DNA from: Populus alba
Lineage: Eukaryota > Streptophyta > Magnoliopsida > Malpighiales > Salicaceae
Reading direction: 5' to 3'
Assembly: GCF_005239225.2 (NCBI RefSeq)
Contig: NC_133301.1
Coordinates: 10,540,318-10,604,317 of the forward strand
DNA: 64,000 nt
A model generated the notes under the pieces. That model was not told the DNA's origin and made no database searches. It saw only the letters and a program-made list of their open reading frames with translations. Below, piece by piece: positions 1 through 10,800 of this stretch. Position numbers and translations under genes: made by a program. Within the stretch, counting starts at the first letter, position 1, and every line of letters begins with the position of its first letter.

Positions 1-165
1 TTCGAGCTATCGTTGAATTTGCCCTTGGCAAGCTCTAGAGCTTCTCCTTCATTCATCAGATGAACTGTGCATCCTGGAATCTGCGAAACTCTTTGTTGAT
101 AGTTTTGGTTTCTGGGTTCTTCTGTTTTGTTAAGAAAGTGATTTCAGGGCCACCATGCCGGAAAA
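1..165 (-). pseudogene. ERD7-like gene fragment, frameshifted (tandem copy)
   Basis: Read on the minus strand, this piece encodes the same N-terminal stretch as the intact ERD7-type gene at 748-2643 (the IPGCTVHLMNEGEALELAKG segment matches [20 protein letters not shown] there). The reading frame slips by one base around 84-92, between the part resembling the variable N-terminus and the conserved senescence-domain start. The copy lies head-to-tail with the intact gene and is cut by the window edge. It is either a tandem pseudogene or a functional paralogue with a sequence error; the rest lies outside the window. Confidence 0.7.
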
Positions 166-747
166 GGCCTCCTCTAATTCTACTCTTGCCTTGTGTCCGA
201 AGAGAAATTATTTTGCTATGAATGAAAAGGAAGAAGAAAGACGAGAGGCAGATGAAATGACACAACGTTATACCCCAGGTTTAAAACAATATATAATAAG
301 TTAAAACTGTGAGATTGATTCTCCTTGAGCTTAATTCTATTCCTGATTCCTGTTTAATAATTTTATCTTCAGGTAGAGTTATTTGCTTCACCTACTATGT
401 TGAAAGGCTGTGCTCCTTTTGTGGTGAGGAATGAGAGCTTGAAATGGAGATTTCATGCATCAGGAGCCAGAAGAATTAAGATAACCCAACGGGATGTAAG
501 TTTTCTGTCCAAAACTTGCTTATTCTTATGGAGACAAAATCCCAAAGATAATCTACACTTTTTTGTCGCATTAGAGCATAGATCGTTCACATTTCGGAAC
601 ATTAATACGATTAATAGTGGCAACAAAACAGAGCATTTTGTCATATTATTCAAGCTTGACAACAATTTGTGGCTCTGGTGACCAGTTCTTTGAACCAATT
701 GAGCAAAATGGTCAATTAAGTTCTACAAGATAAATACACTCCGCAGG

Positions 748-2643
748 TTAATAACTCCTATTTCTATTCCTTGCTGCATTCTTAAGCACTCCTGTGGAAA
801 CAGATGTTGCTGGATTGATGGCTTTCCGTATCTTGAATATATTCCAAGCAGCGCACACACAATGCCCTGCTGTTGCAAACGCATCCTCAGCTGCCTCCCC
901 TGCGCTATCTCCAAACCTGTTGCTCAAAATAGCGATGAAGATAGCCAAGGAAAAATGAACATGGTAAAGTTTACTCATTACTGAATGGAGAAATATAATG
1001 CCAAAAAGAGGGGAAATGAACTTAGTAAAGAAGTGAACTTTTTTCGAGTAATTGTATTTATGATGTCAATTGAGAATTAACTGAAAATTTATCTTTAAAC
1101 AATGCTTCTTTACTTGGGGTTGGAGCTGGATCACTACACCTTTTTATCAAATTATAATTGTGACATGGTCACTAAGTTATGGGAAACGCACACACGAGTG
1201 GAAGCATGCATGCATATTGCCTTTGGAGAGTCATTACCTATCACTGATCATTCTGGTTGTAGCCTTTGAGGTTGCAGATAAAGCCTGTCTTTCAGCAACC
1301 TCAGCTGCATCCATAATCTTATCTGTGGTTTGGAAAATCAGAAAACGTCATCACACTTTTGAAGGAAGAGAATAGGATCACTAGTTTAGCTTCAGTACTT
1401 ACTGACAGCATCAAGTGAAGCCAAGAGTACTTCTCCTGGGACCATAGATAGGAATGCCTTTCCAGCTTGAGATTTAACCAGAGGTGTAATTACAGACCCG
1501 GTGGCGACGCCAACACCGTCGAGCATAGTTTTGCTTAGCTTTTCTGTCATCCTGGACAGCTTTCTCACACTATGTGATTAAAAGTAAAAAGCAATAATCA
1601 AACATTTGCTTTGAAAAGAAGGGTAAAGTTTTGTCATGTTCTCATTTGTAATGGAAAATGGCCTGATCTTAGGATACCGTTTTATGCTTTTGTTGACTTT
1701 GCTCTTCTTTGTGGACCCAGCACTTCTGTTGCTGCTAATTTCTGTTGCCATGGCACCATTTTTCTCCTCTGCAGCTCTGGATAAAATCATTTCTCCTCCC
1801 TTGTGGACCTGCTTTTCTATCTTCATTTTTAGAATCACTATCCATGGCAACATGAATGATGGCACTTCTTTTTCTCTTATACAAGCTAACATTTTTTATG
1901 TTTCAAGGTAAGCTCTTAAATTATTGAAGTCTAAGACTCAATTATCACTCAACGAACCATAAATTGAGTTCAAATAAATAATACTGATTAACTTATTTAC
2001 AAACAGAAAGAAACAACGATTCATGATTCGTAATAAAGCAAACCTGGTTAGTGTAAGAATTGCTACATTTGAAGATCCCCTTGACAATCTGACCAGTACC
2101 TCCAGCAATAGCCTTGGCCAAAAAATTGTTATAATATTCAACATTTGGAGCAAACTCTTTCCAGTCAACATTTCTAGTACTTCTAGCAGAAGAAGCTGCC
2201 GCCCCAGAAAAGCATGAGAGCTCACAAAGAAAAGAGTCCAGCAAGCCCAAGCTGCTTCCATACTCATCCAAGAATGCGACTCCATAGCTCAAAGGGTCGC
2301 CATCTTTCATTGGCAAAGAGAACAAGTAATGCAACACATCAAACTTAACCACTGGCTCATCTTTTGTCAAAGGCCACTGAAGATCGTCACCAATTTTAAC
2401 TATGGTGGCAAGAGAAATATTCTCGTCAAGGATTCTAACAAGACTGAAGTCTCCCTTGGCAATTTCCAGAGCTTCTCCTGCTTCCATCAGGTGAACTGTG
2501 CATGCTGGGATTTGCAAAAGAAGTTCATGTTTGAGATTTTTGGGTCCTGGTGGGTTTTGTTGTTGTGATAGGAAAGCAGCTTCAGGTGTGTTGGTTTTCT
2601 TGTTAGAAGTGCTTTTGGATCTTTTAGGCCTCAGACAACCCAT
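748..2643 (-). CDS. ERD7: ERD7-type senescence/dehydration-associated protein
   Basis: Five-exon gene: 2044-2643, 1678-1808, 1403-1569, 1238-1322, 748-916, all with GT-AG introns and consistent phases, giving 383 residues. The start at 2643 gives an MGCLRP N-terminus; an upstream in-frame ATG at 2844 would add a basic extension and is less like the family. Exon 1 holds the conserved [21 protein letters not shown] and [15 protein letters not shown] blocks. Exons 1-5 cover the senescence domain ([74 protein letters not shown]). ERD7 proteins are induced by drought, cold and senescence and bind membrane lipids; that role is known for the family, not shown here. A frameshifted relative lies just downstream (1-165). 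Confidence 0.93.
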
Positions 2644-2904
2644 TTTTTGGTTGATGGCTTTTCTGAGCAAACGGGACAACAGGCGAGTAGATTTCTTCGT
2701 CTGGTAAGAGCTGTTTGTGATAGAAGGAAGGGGAAGGAGTATAAAGGTAAAAAGGAGATTTTGTATCTTCACAAAGAAAGCTGCGCTGTAATTGATTCTC
2801 TTTCTCGTGTCTTTTATTCTTGATTGATTGATAAATTTTTGCAACTATACCTTTCGGTGGAAGGGATAATATCAGAGCTTTAGATAAGTTTTTACGCGCT
2901 TGTT

Positions 2905-3060
2905 TATTTTTATATTTTAAAAATATTCTTTATTTTTTTAAAAATTATTTTTTTTATATATATTTTTATATCATTTTAATGTATTAATGTTAAAAATATT
3001 TTTTTTAAATAAAAAAATATATTTTAATATATTTTCAAATAAAAAAACATTTTAAAAAAT
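2905..3060. repeat. Dispersed AT-rich repeat, copy 1
   Basis: This stretch has the word order poly-T / AAAAATTATTTT / ATTTTAATGTATTAATGTTAAAAATA / TTTCAAATAAAAAA. The same arrangement recurs near 14826, 17040, 18955, 26625, 27890, 30025 and 33610. It is probably a MITE-like family; no sharp termini can be defined here. Confidence 0.45.
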
Positions 3061-4685
3061 AATTATTACCATACATCCAAATACCTCTATATTTTATCCA
3101 AGTCTAGGCCAAGATATATCATCCTAGAGTAATCTTAATTTTCATTCCAAAACCAAAAAATAATCCATTATTTCTTATTTAAGTTAATTATATTTCAGTC
3201 TCTTTTCTTTAGAAAAAATAATTAATTGACCTTTGTGATTTCAGAATCTATATATTTAATCTATATATTTTAAAATTTAATTTTAGCTTAACCTTTTTTT
3301 TTTATCTATTTCATGTTATTTTTAATTTTATTTTAAGAAATAAAAAATATTAAAAAAAATAGATAGGATGAAAAGATTGTCAAGCCTTTTTTTTTAAGAA
3401 CATATTACTATCAATGTGATCAAACTTAAAAAAAAAATGCATACAATCAAATCACATGCACACTCATATTGAACTTATCTGTTATAGATGTACACTATAT
3501 TAGTGATCCACATTAGATTTGACAACCTTTTTCTAAAATAAAAATAAAATTATATATATATATAAAATATATATAAATAATAGTGTTTTTAAAGAAATAA
3601 AAGAAATCTTTAAGAGTTGGGTCATTACCTTAATCTGAGAATTCGGTCATCAACTTGATTAGATTTAATAAATTTAATTAACTTAATAACATGATAAAAA
3701 AAAAAAAAACAATAGATATACTGAACAAAACTAAATTAGCATAAGTCAACCTAAGTTAACTCATCCAAAATCATGACCTAGCACATAAGATCCCAATAGA
3801 AAGAGAAATGAAAAAAAAAATAACAAAGTCTAATCTCTAATAAATCTAATATTAAAAAATATATATTAATTATTAACTTAATTCAACTCGGGCTAACCTT
3901 TAAAACCCATGATCTAGGTCTTCATGTTAATTGTCAGGATTATCTTATAGAAGACAAATGTAAAAAAATTATGAAGTCAAAATCTTGACAAACAAAATAT
4001 TAAGGAAGGAAATTGAAAAGAAACCTTTAATAAAAAAGATCTAAAATAAAACAAACAAAGAATAAAAGAATAACGATAAAATCTAAAATAAAAAATTAAA
4101 TGAAATTAAATGTTAAGGAATATAATTGAAAAAAATCAATAAAAAAAGATTAAAAACGAAGTAAATAGCGATAAAAAGAATAAAAATTAAATCTGACATA
4201 TTAAAAATAATCAAAAGTAATAAAACAAATAGTAATAAAAAGATAATGAAAATATAAAAAATTCCTTAGATACAATTAAAAAAAATTTAAATTCAAGAGT
4301 AATTCAATTATTTTATTGTGCTGCCAAAAAAAAAAAATTTAAACATCTAGGCTTTAGTTTAATATTTTTTACTTTAAATAAAAAATTAATTATTTTATTG
4401 TGAAAAAATATGAAAATACCATATTACTCTCAATAGCAGCCAAGCCAATTGTTTTTGTCGAGAAGAGATCCACAATGTTAAGTTTGGACAACTACAATAT
4501 TTGTAAAACAAGTTTTTTTGGGACTTTTTGATCTCTAAATCAGTTTAGATAGGAAATGAAGAGCTTATAAGTTTGTGAAAGAAAATATCAGCATTAAGTT
4601 AAGAGAAGAAGATAAAGTTCTCTAATAAATAAGATTCTCTCTTATCTTGTGTTTAATGGTGTTTATATAGATTGTATTAGAGTAA

Positions 4686-4714
4686 TATTTAATTTTAATT
4701 TTAATTTTAATTTT
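4686..4714. repeat. (TTTAA)n microsatellite
   Basis: Five to six perfect pentanucleotide repeats within AT-rich spacer. Confidence 0.85.
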
Positions 4715-5059
4715 ACTTAGTGAAATCCAAATTTAAACTTGGCTTATGAACACCAACAAAAATATCTTGATGAAATTAAAAGAAAAATAGAAAAAATAAT
4801 ACATTATCCAAGCAACAAAAATCTAATCATAGGTAATTAAGAGAAGTAATTTAATTGATTAGTTATTGAATTTGATCCATAACAGTTACATATTTAAATT
4901 TTTTCAGAGTTATTGAAGATTTATATGGCTATTAACTTCAACTTTATAGAATTAGTTAAAAATATATAAGTTAATTATAATATTTATATTAATTAGAAAA
5001 AAAACTAATCATGGGCCAGAACTATAACCTCAGGAATACCCGACCCAAGTACCTTAGGA

Positions 5060-5186
5060 ATGAAATACTCGCTGCCCAATGATTACTCAACAACAGTAAA
5101 GATTCTGGGACACGAACTCGTCGGCGAGATCGGAAATAACCAAGCAAGCCAACCTTCCGCTGCTACCACCACCACTGCTACTACAG
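5060..5186 (+). other. Probable 5' untranslated exon of the cytochrome b5-like gene
   Basis: The sequence is less AT-rich than its surroundings and ends in a good donor (CTACAG|GTTCTC at 5186/5187). It would splice to the acceptor TTGAGCAG at 5610. An ATG at 5060 would open an upstream reading frame that, after splicing, stops across the main ATG at 5632. The 5' limit is unknown and expression is inferred only. Confidence 0.4.
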
Positions 5187-5570
5187 GTTCTCTGTCTCTC
5201 TTTAACTCCACCTGTTGTCTTGTCGTCTCACCGAGCAAAACTACTACTATTCTTTTTAAGCTTAATGTGATGAACTGTTTAATTTGGAGTTTCGCATCTC
5301 TACACTTTCCGATTCTTTCTATCAACTATTTGGTTTTTCAAGGAGTACAAGAGAAAAAGGAAAATTCTTTAAATGGTTTAAATCACTTTCAAAATGCTAA
5401 AAAATCAAATGCCCATTTGAAACTTTCATGTTAAAGATGAGAGAACGAAAAAACTAATCTTTGCATTGAGAATGGCATATGAATGCTTCTTTTTTCTTAT
5501 TATTAACTTTTATATTAGAGTTCAATTTGTTACTTATGAATGGAACACGGCATTGTAATTGAATGTTGGT

Positions 5571-5600
5571 CTTTTCTTTTCTTTTCTTTTCTTTTCTTTT
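5571..5600 (+). repeat. (CTTTT)n microsatellite / polypyrimidine tract
   Basis: Six CTTTT units sit immediately before the acceptor at 5610. They would serve as the polypyrimidine tract of the proposed 5' UTR intron, so length variation could affect splicing (inference). Confidence 0.8.
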
Positions 5601-5631
5601 TTTGAGCAGTCGAAGGGGCTGAATCTGAGAT

Positions 5632-6937
5632 ATGGTCATAGCTGTGGTGGCTTTGATTTTTGGAGTCTTATTGGGAGTTTTTATTTTGATTCCAAGAAAC
5701 CGTAAATCTGGTATTGCTTCCTTTCCTGCTTTCTTCTTTGAGCATTAATCAATAATTTAATAAATGCTCTGTTTGATTTCTGGAAGTTTGCCTAATGCAG
5801 CTCAAACAGAAAAGGCTTATTCGAATGATAACAGAATTAAGGTGCGTCTCTAGCCTAATATTACAGATCCTAAATTTTTGTCATTGGAAACAAGAGAAAG
5901 GAAGCATGGGTTGGGAAGGGGAACGCATGCATGCTTCTGCATTATATATATCAGTTGCTTAATTTTTATGACTTAATATTATAGATCCTAAGTTTTAAAG
6001 ATCAGCTTTATTATGTGGAAAGTACTTTAATTTATGAATGTAGATGTGATTCTCTTACATGCCTTTATTTTATTCTTTTGGTCTGTTCAAATATAAGTTC
6101 TTGTTCAAAGCAGATCTTGTTGTTCCTTTTCTATTTCTTGGTTACAAAGGAGAGGTTCAATCTTGAGACCTCGTGGGGGGAGGGGGGACACTAATGTTAC
6201 TTGAGTTACAGGTCCTTGGCTTGTTTTATTATGTTGGGAGTGTTTTTATTGAACTCTCAGTTGTCTTGAACAATTTTTTTCATTCTCTTAGGCATCCAAG
6301 ACTTTCAGTAAAGCTGAAGTCTCTCTGCATAACAAGAGAACTGATTGTTGGATCATTATTAAGGACAAGGTATAGCCTGAGTTCATTGCTTAATTCTCCA
6401 TATGAATCTCAGAGTGTTTGATAATTTTGTCGTAATTTTTTGTTTTCTTTCACTTGTTTTTTATGATTCCAGGTGTATGATGTTACCTCATATGTAGAAG
6501 AACACCCAGGTGGGGATGCCATCCTAGCACATGCTGGAGATGATTCAACTGAAGGGTTTTTTGGGTATGTATCTACCAAGCTGAATTAGTTTTCTTACTT
6601 ACAAGTGATCTGGTAGTAACATAAATGTTTTCCCATGAGTCTGTGCACATGTATTTAAAGAATCTGTCACATGACTGCCCTTGGGAGCCTTGTTCTTGAC
6701 TCTGAATTATATAAGATCATTGCAGCGGTGCTTGGACTATAACAACTCCATGCATTGCTTAAACTATTTAGTCAATTTGTAAAGACCTGTCAAACTTTGA
6801 GCTGGGGTGGCACAGCTTTCCCTTAACTGTGTGCAGACATTAATTCCAATTTTTAATTCGACGCTTGCAGGCCGCAACATGCGACACGAGTGTTTGACAT
6901 GATCGGTGACTTCTACATTGGTGATCTTGAGCAGTAA
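5632..6937 (+). CDS. CB5LP: Cytochrome b5-like heme-binding protein (CB5LP type)
   Basis: Five coding exons (5632-5710, 5801-5841, 6292-6369, 6473-6564, 6871-6937) join with GT-AG introns to a 118-residue protein. Residues 2-20 form a hydrophobic N-terminal membrane anchor followed by a basic PRNRK stop-transfer. This differs from classic ER cytochrome b5, which has a C-terminal tail anchor. The cytochrome b5 fold spans about 42-117, with the hallmark HPGG at 77-80 and a second histidine at 100 (FFGPQHATRVFD), the likely axial heme ligands. I recognise it as the plant CB5-like protein of Arabidopsis At1g60660. Such proteins donate electrons to membrane oxidases; CB5LP has been reported not to substitute for typical b5 in desaturation, so its partner is uncertain. 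It is convergent with the next gene. Confidence 0.93.
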
Positions 6938-7889
6938 CATTTGTTGCCGATTTTAGTTTTAAAATTATCCAGAGAAGTGTGCTTCAAAAACATTATTTTA
7001 GCCATTCATGTCACATTGGTTTGTATCATTCTGACTTTTACAATCGGTGCTTTTTTAGAGACCAAGCAGTTGTTGGCCTCTATCAAACTCTGTGGCTTCA
7101 TGGTGTAAGCCTTACGAACCAGAAATTGCAAGGTCGTAACAAGAAGGAACAACATGATAATCGTCAAGCAGGTTTTCAATCGATTGTGGCATTCCATGTA
7201 TCTTTCTACTCATTCTAGAGAAGACACTAAACTATGGAGATCTAACAGACCAACACTATATGGCTGCACCATGTCCACTATAAAAGGTTTTGCCTTTTAC
7301 AAAATTAGGGTATAAATCCTTTAAATGAAATCCTTGCTCGCATCTATTTGGTTTTCTTTCTGTCTCCACTGCCTTGCAATTTAAAACATTCATGCGACTC
7401 TGCTTAAGTTGTGTATAGCTACTGCCTGATTTGCCATCCTCAATCTCAGATTTTATGTGGCCAAGCCCATCTAATAGCATAAAAGGCACAATTTTTTTCA
7501 GCAATGCTCAGATCATGCATCCACGGACCATGAATTTAGTGAATATTTGTCAACTGCGGAGAATACAAATACCTTCTTGGGGCAGCAGCACTCACATTTA
7601 ATTTAAAAAAGAAAAAAGAAAATAGATTACAGAAGAACTGTGTGCATATTACAAAACCAACCCAGACTGATCAGAGGAACTGAAGCATCAAATTTGATTG
7701 AATGAGGAACAAAAAAAATGAGACTAAATTCCTAAAACACTAAAATCAATCAATCAATGGGCTAAACCAACCTATCCAAGAGTACAATTTAATCCACCAA
7801 TACTATTTGTTTCCCAAACCTTAACTACCCCACCAGATCTTAAAAGGTGGCGAAGAATTCATAAGATTTTTAGTTTGCCACGCCCATCT
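6938..7889. other. Spacer between convergent genes (3' UTRs)
   Basis: This holds the presumed 3' UTRs of the cytochrome b5-like gene (plus) and ceramide glucosyltransferase (minus). Short open frames here match nothing I recognise. Confidence 0.5.
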
Positions 7890-10800
7890 CTAGCCATCAA
7901 ATTTCTTAGGTTGTTGCCACTGTTCCAAACTTCTAAGCAAACCACCAAGGAAAGATGGTTTGGGAGGAGCTGCCTTCTTCCCAGATAAATGTTTCCATGC
8001 CAAGTCTGTGTATTTAGGGCCCTTATCCTTGCTTCTTTCAATCTGCAAAAGAACATAAACTGCTGCTCAGAGAGTAGCAACCACACAGTTTGCCTCATTG
8101 CACAATCTGTACCTTTTTCAACCATGATAAATCTTAATAATTCAACCCAAGCATTAGGAGAACAAAAAACAAAACTAAAACAGACTATTTTAGTTCTTCC
8201 ATGGCAATTCAAAAGGTTTCAAAAATTATAAAAATATAATTTTATCTAAAAAGAACAGCATGAATGACTAGGGCTATGAGAAGTGAAGGAATCTTCATTT
8301 TAGACTCCGTGCCCTTTAAAAAGATCATTTCACTTGTATACAAAAGGGAACCGGCATCTACAACTCAAATTAAAATCTGAAATCTGATTTACTCAAACAT
8401 GCGAAGCTACAACAAGCTACTTTTAAAATAGGGAAAGATGCACTTTCTAAATTCACAAAAGATCATTGTGGGCGTACCTTGTTTATCTTTCCATCCTTCA
8501 AGTAATACCGGACACCAGACCAATTGATAGATTGAGAAAAATGGGAACGGAATGCAGATATTGGATATAAAAAGTTATCCACCAGCATTGCAATAAATAC
8601 CTGTCAAAGACAAATCATTATCTTAATAAGAAGTTGCCATCATAATGGCCCAAGCACAGCATGTAAGTTGATTTTCTTCTATGTTTGAGTTGTGGATAGA
8701 CTTGTCTGGTACAATTTTCAATGCAATGGTTTTCAATGAAAATATAATTACAACTTGCAATAAAGGTGGCAATAAAAGTGTTTGAACCATAATATAATGT
8801 CCACAATAAAGTCTAGCAAGACCGCATTTGTGTGAAATAAACAAGTACTTACTAGGACCCAGTTATAAGTAGCAAGAGAGAGTCGGGGTGCCTCAGGGGA
8901 AAGTATGTTGCATAGTTGAACTTCTATCCTTGTCAAGTTCCACATTGAGAAAAGTTCAATAAAGGTGCATGCAGCTAGGCAGCTGACTAGTAACAACCCT
9001 GAGGAAAAGCATTTTGCTTAGTGTAAGACTTTATATTTTTTCGTGTATTGTGTAAGAACAACATCAAAGCCCTTATGTAATAATGGTATCTAGCTCTGAC
9101 TTCTTATTCCTAGCATATGTTATTTTTTTCTGGGCATATTGCAACCTCCACATGTGAACGGAAAGAGGGAAATTTAATTGATGGATCCATAGACAGGCAA
9201 AAGTGCCAAAAATGTCTAGTACCCTGAATTCAAAAGCTAGAGACCCAACCCATGGCACTGTCATATATGGGCTAGACATGATGGGTATTTGTAATGGATT
9301 TATACATCAGTTACTCCAACATTTTAGTATAATATGTTATAATGAATTAAGTGCATGGTGATGCACTGCCTTATGATACAGAAAAGCAGACACCAGCATC
9401 ATCTTTTAATCTTTGTTAATGCATTATCAAATGTTTAATAATCCACGGTTGGTCTCATAGAGCTATAATAAATATAAATATAAAAATATAATAAAATAAA
9501 ATATTCCAAAACTTATCCATATAAACACCCCTCACTCCTCACTCCTCACCCCACATCACACTAACAGGGTTATAAAAGTTACTTCTGAATAACCACTGTA
9601 CCAGAAAAGGAAAAGTTGATGTGCTCACCATTAGAAACAAATGTAGTTTCCTCACGAGCATATCCTTGGATATAGATTTGCAGTGCTGCTGCAACATGGG
9701 TCAAGGCCATAAGGTATGGCATTACGAATCCCCATGATAAATAGCAGTGAGAAGAAAATAATGCACGGTTCATTATCCAGTTAACCTTGAACATATATGA
9801 TTCCAAGACAAATGTTTGCTTCCTCAAGTAATTCCAGTACCTAGACAAAGTCAATAAATCAACATTGAATGAAATATAGCACATTTAAGTCTAAGCTAGT
9901 GAATATCACAAACCTTGAAAAGCTGAGATCACTGGAGAGGGGGTGAGGAAAAACAGCAACAGGCGGGGATGTTATGAGCTTCTTATGAGCACCTGTGAAA
10001 AAATCATAAAGTTTGCGATGAAAAATTTGGTACCATATGATAGGATAAAAGTTGTGAAGTGAAGAATGAGAGAGGCTGATTCTATGTCCAAAAAATTGTC
10101 TTCATAGAAAGTTGATTACCCGCTACAGCTGCAAGTGTCATGTCATCAGAATATCCCCCATCTCGAAGTCCAGATACCACACCACAGCGGTCATATCTAA
10201 AATCATCAGCATGCATCTGAAAAATAATCTAGAGCAATCAAAAACCATCTCAATCATATGCACATAATCTTAGAAGGTAGTCGAAGCTACTTGCCATCAT
10301 GCACCCTCCCCACAGAAAGAATGTTTTTCCACCGGTGGCAAACCCCATCGAACAAGGCTGATGGAAAATATTTGACATGTGAACAAGTTAATTAACTAAG
10401 TGAAAATGAACAAAGCTTTGGTAATTTCAAAAGCAAGGTAGCAATTAAAAGTCATAACAGTATCAGCCCACAAATTCACAGTAGTTTGCTTGAAAGAAAC
10501 TCAAGGCCATGTGGACTTGCATCTCTGCCCCAAACAACCACAAAGAATATGATCATACCTTTCCCAAGATACAAACATTATACTTTGCAATGCAAATATA
10601 AGCAATTAAAGTGCCACATTGAGTTTAAGTTTCTGGAAATGTTCAAGGTATATAATCTCATTAAGTCTCATGGTTACATTTGTTTTCTTTCAAATCTCTG
10701 AGCTGGGAACATCGCATGTTTTCTAACAAAATGCTTGGGACAGATGACGCTGTAACTGGTATCATATGTTCATCGATTCACCAACTTGCAGTCATCTACT

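Larger units (their letters stand above)
2860..5000. other. AT-rich intergenic spacer
   Basis: No coding signal. Very AT-rich with poly-A/T runs, a copy of the dispersed AT-rich repeat (about 2905-3060) and a (TTTAA)n tract near 4686-4714. It separates two divergently transcribed genes, so both promoters should lie at its ends. Confidence 0.6.
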
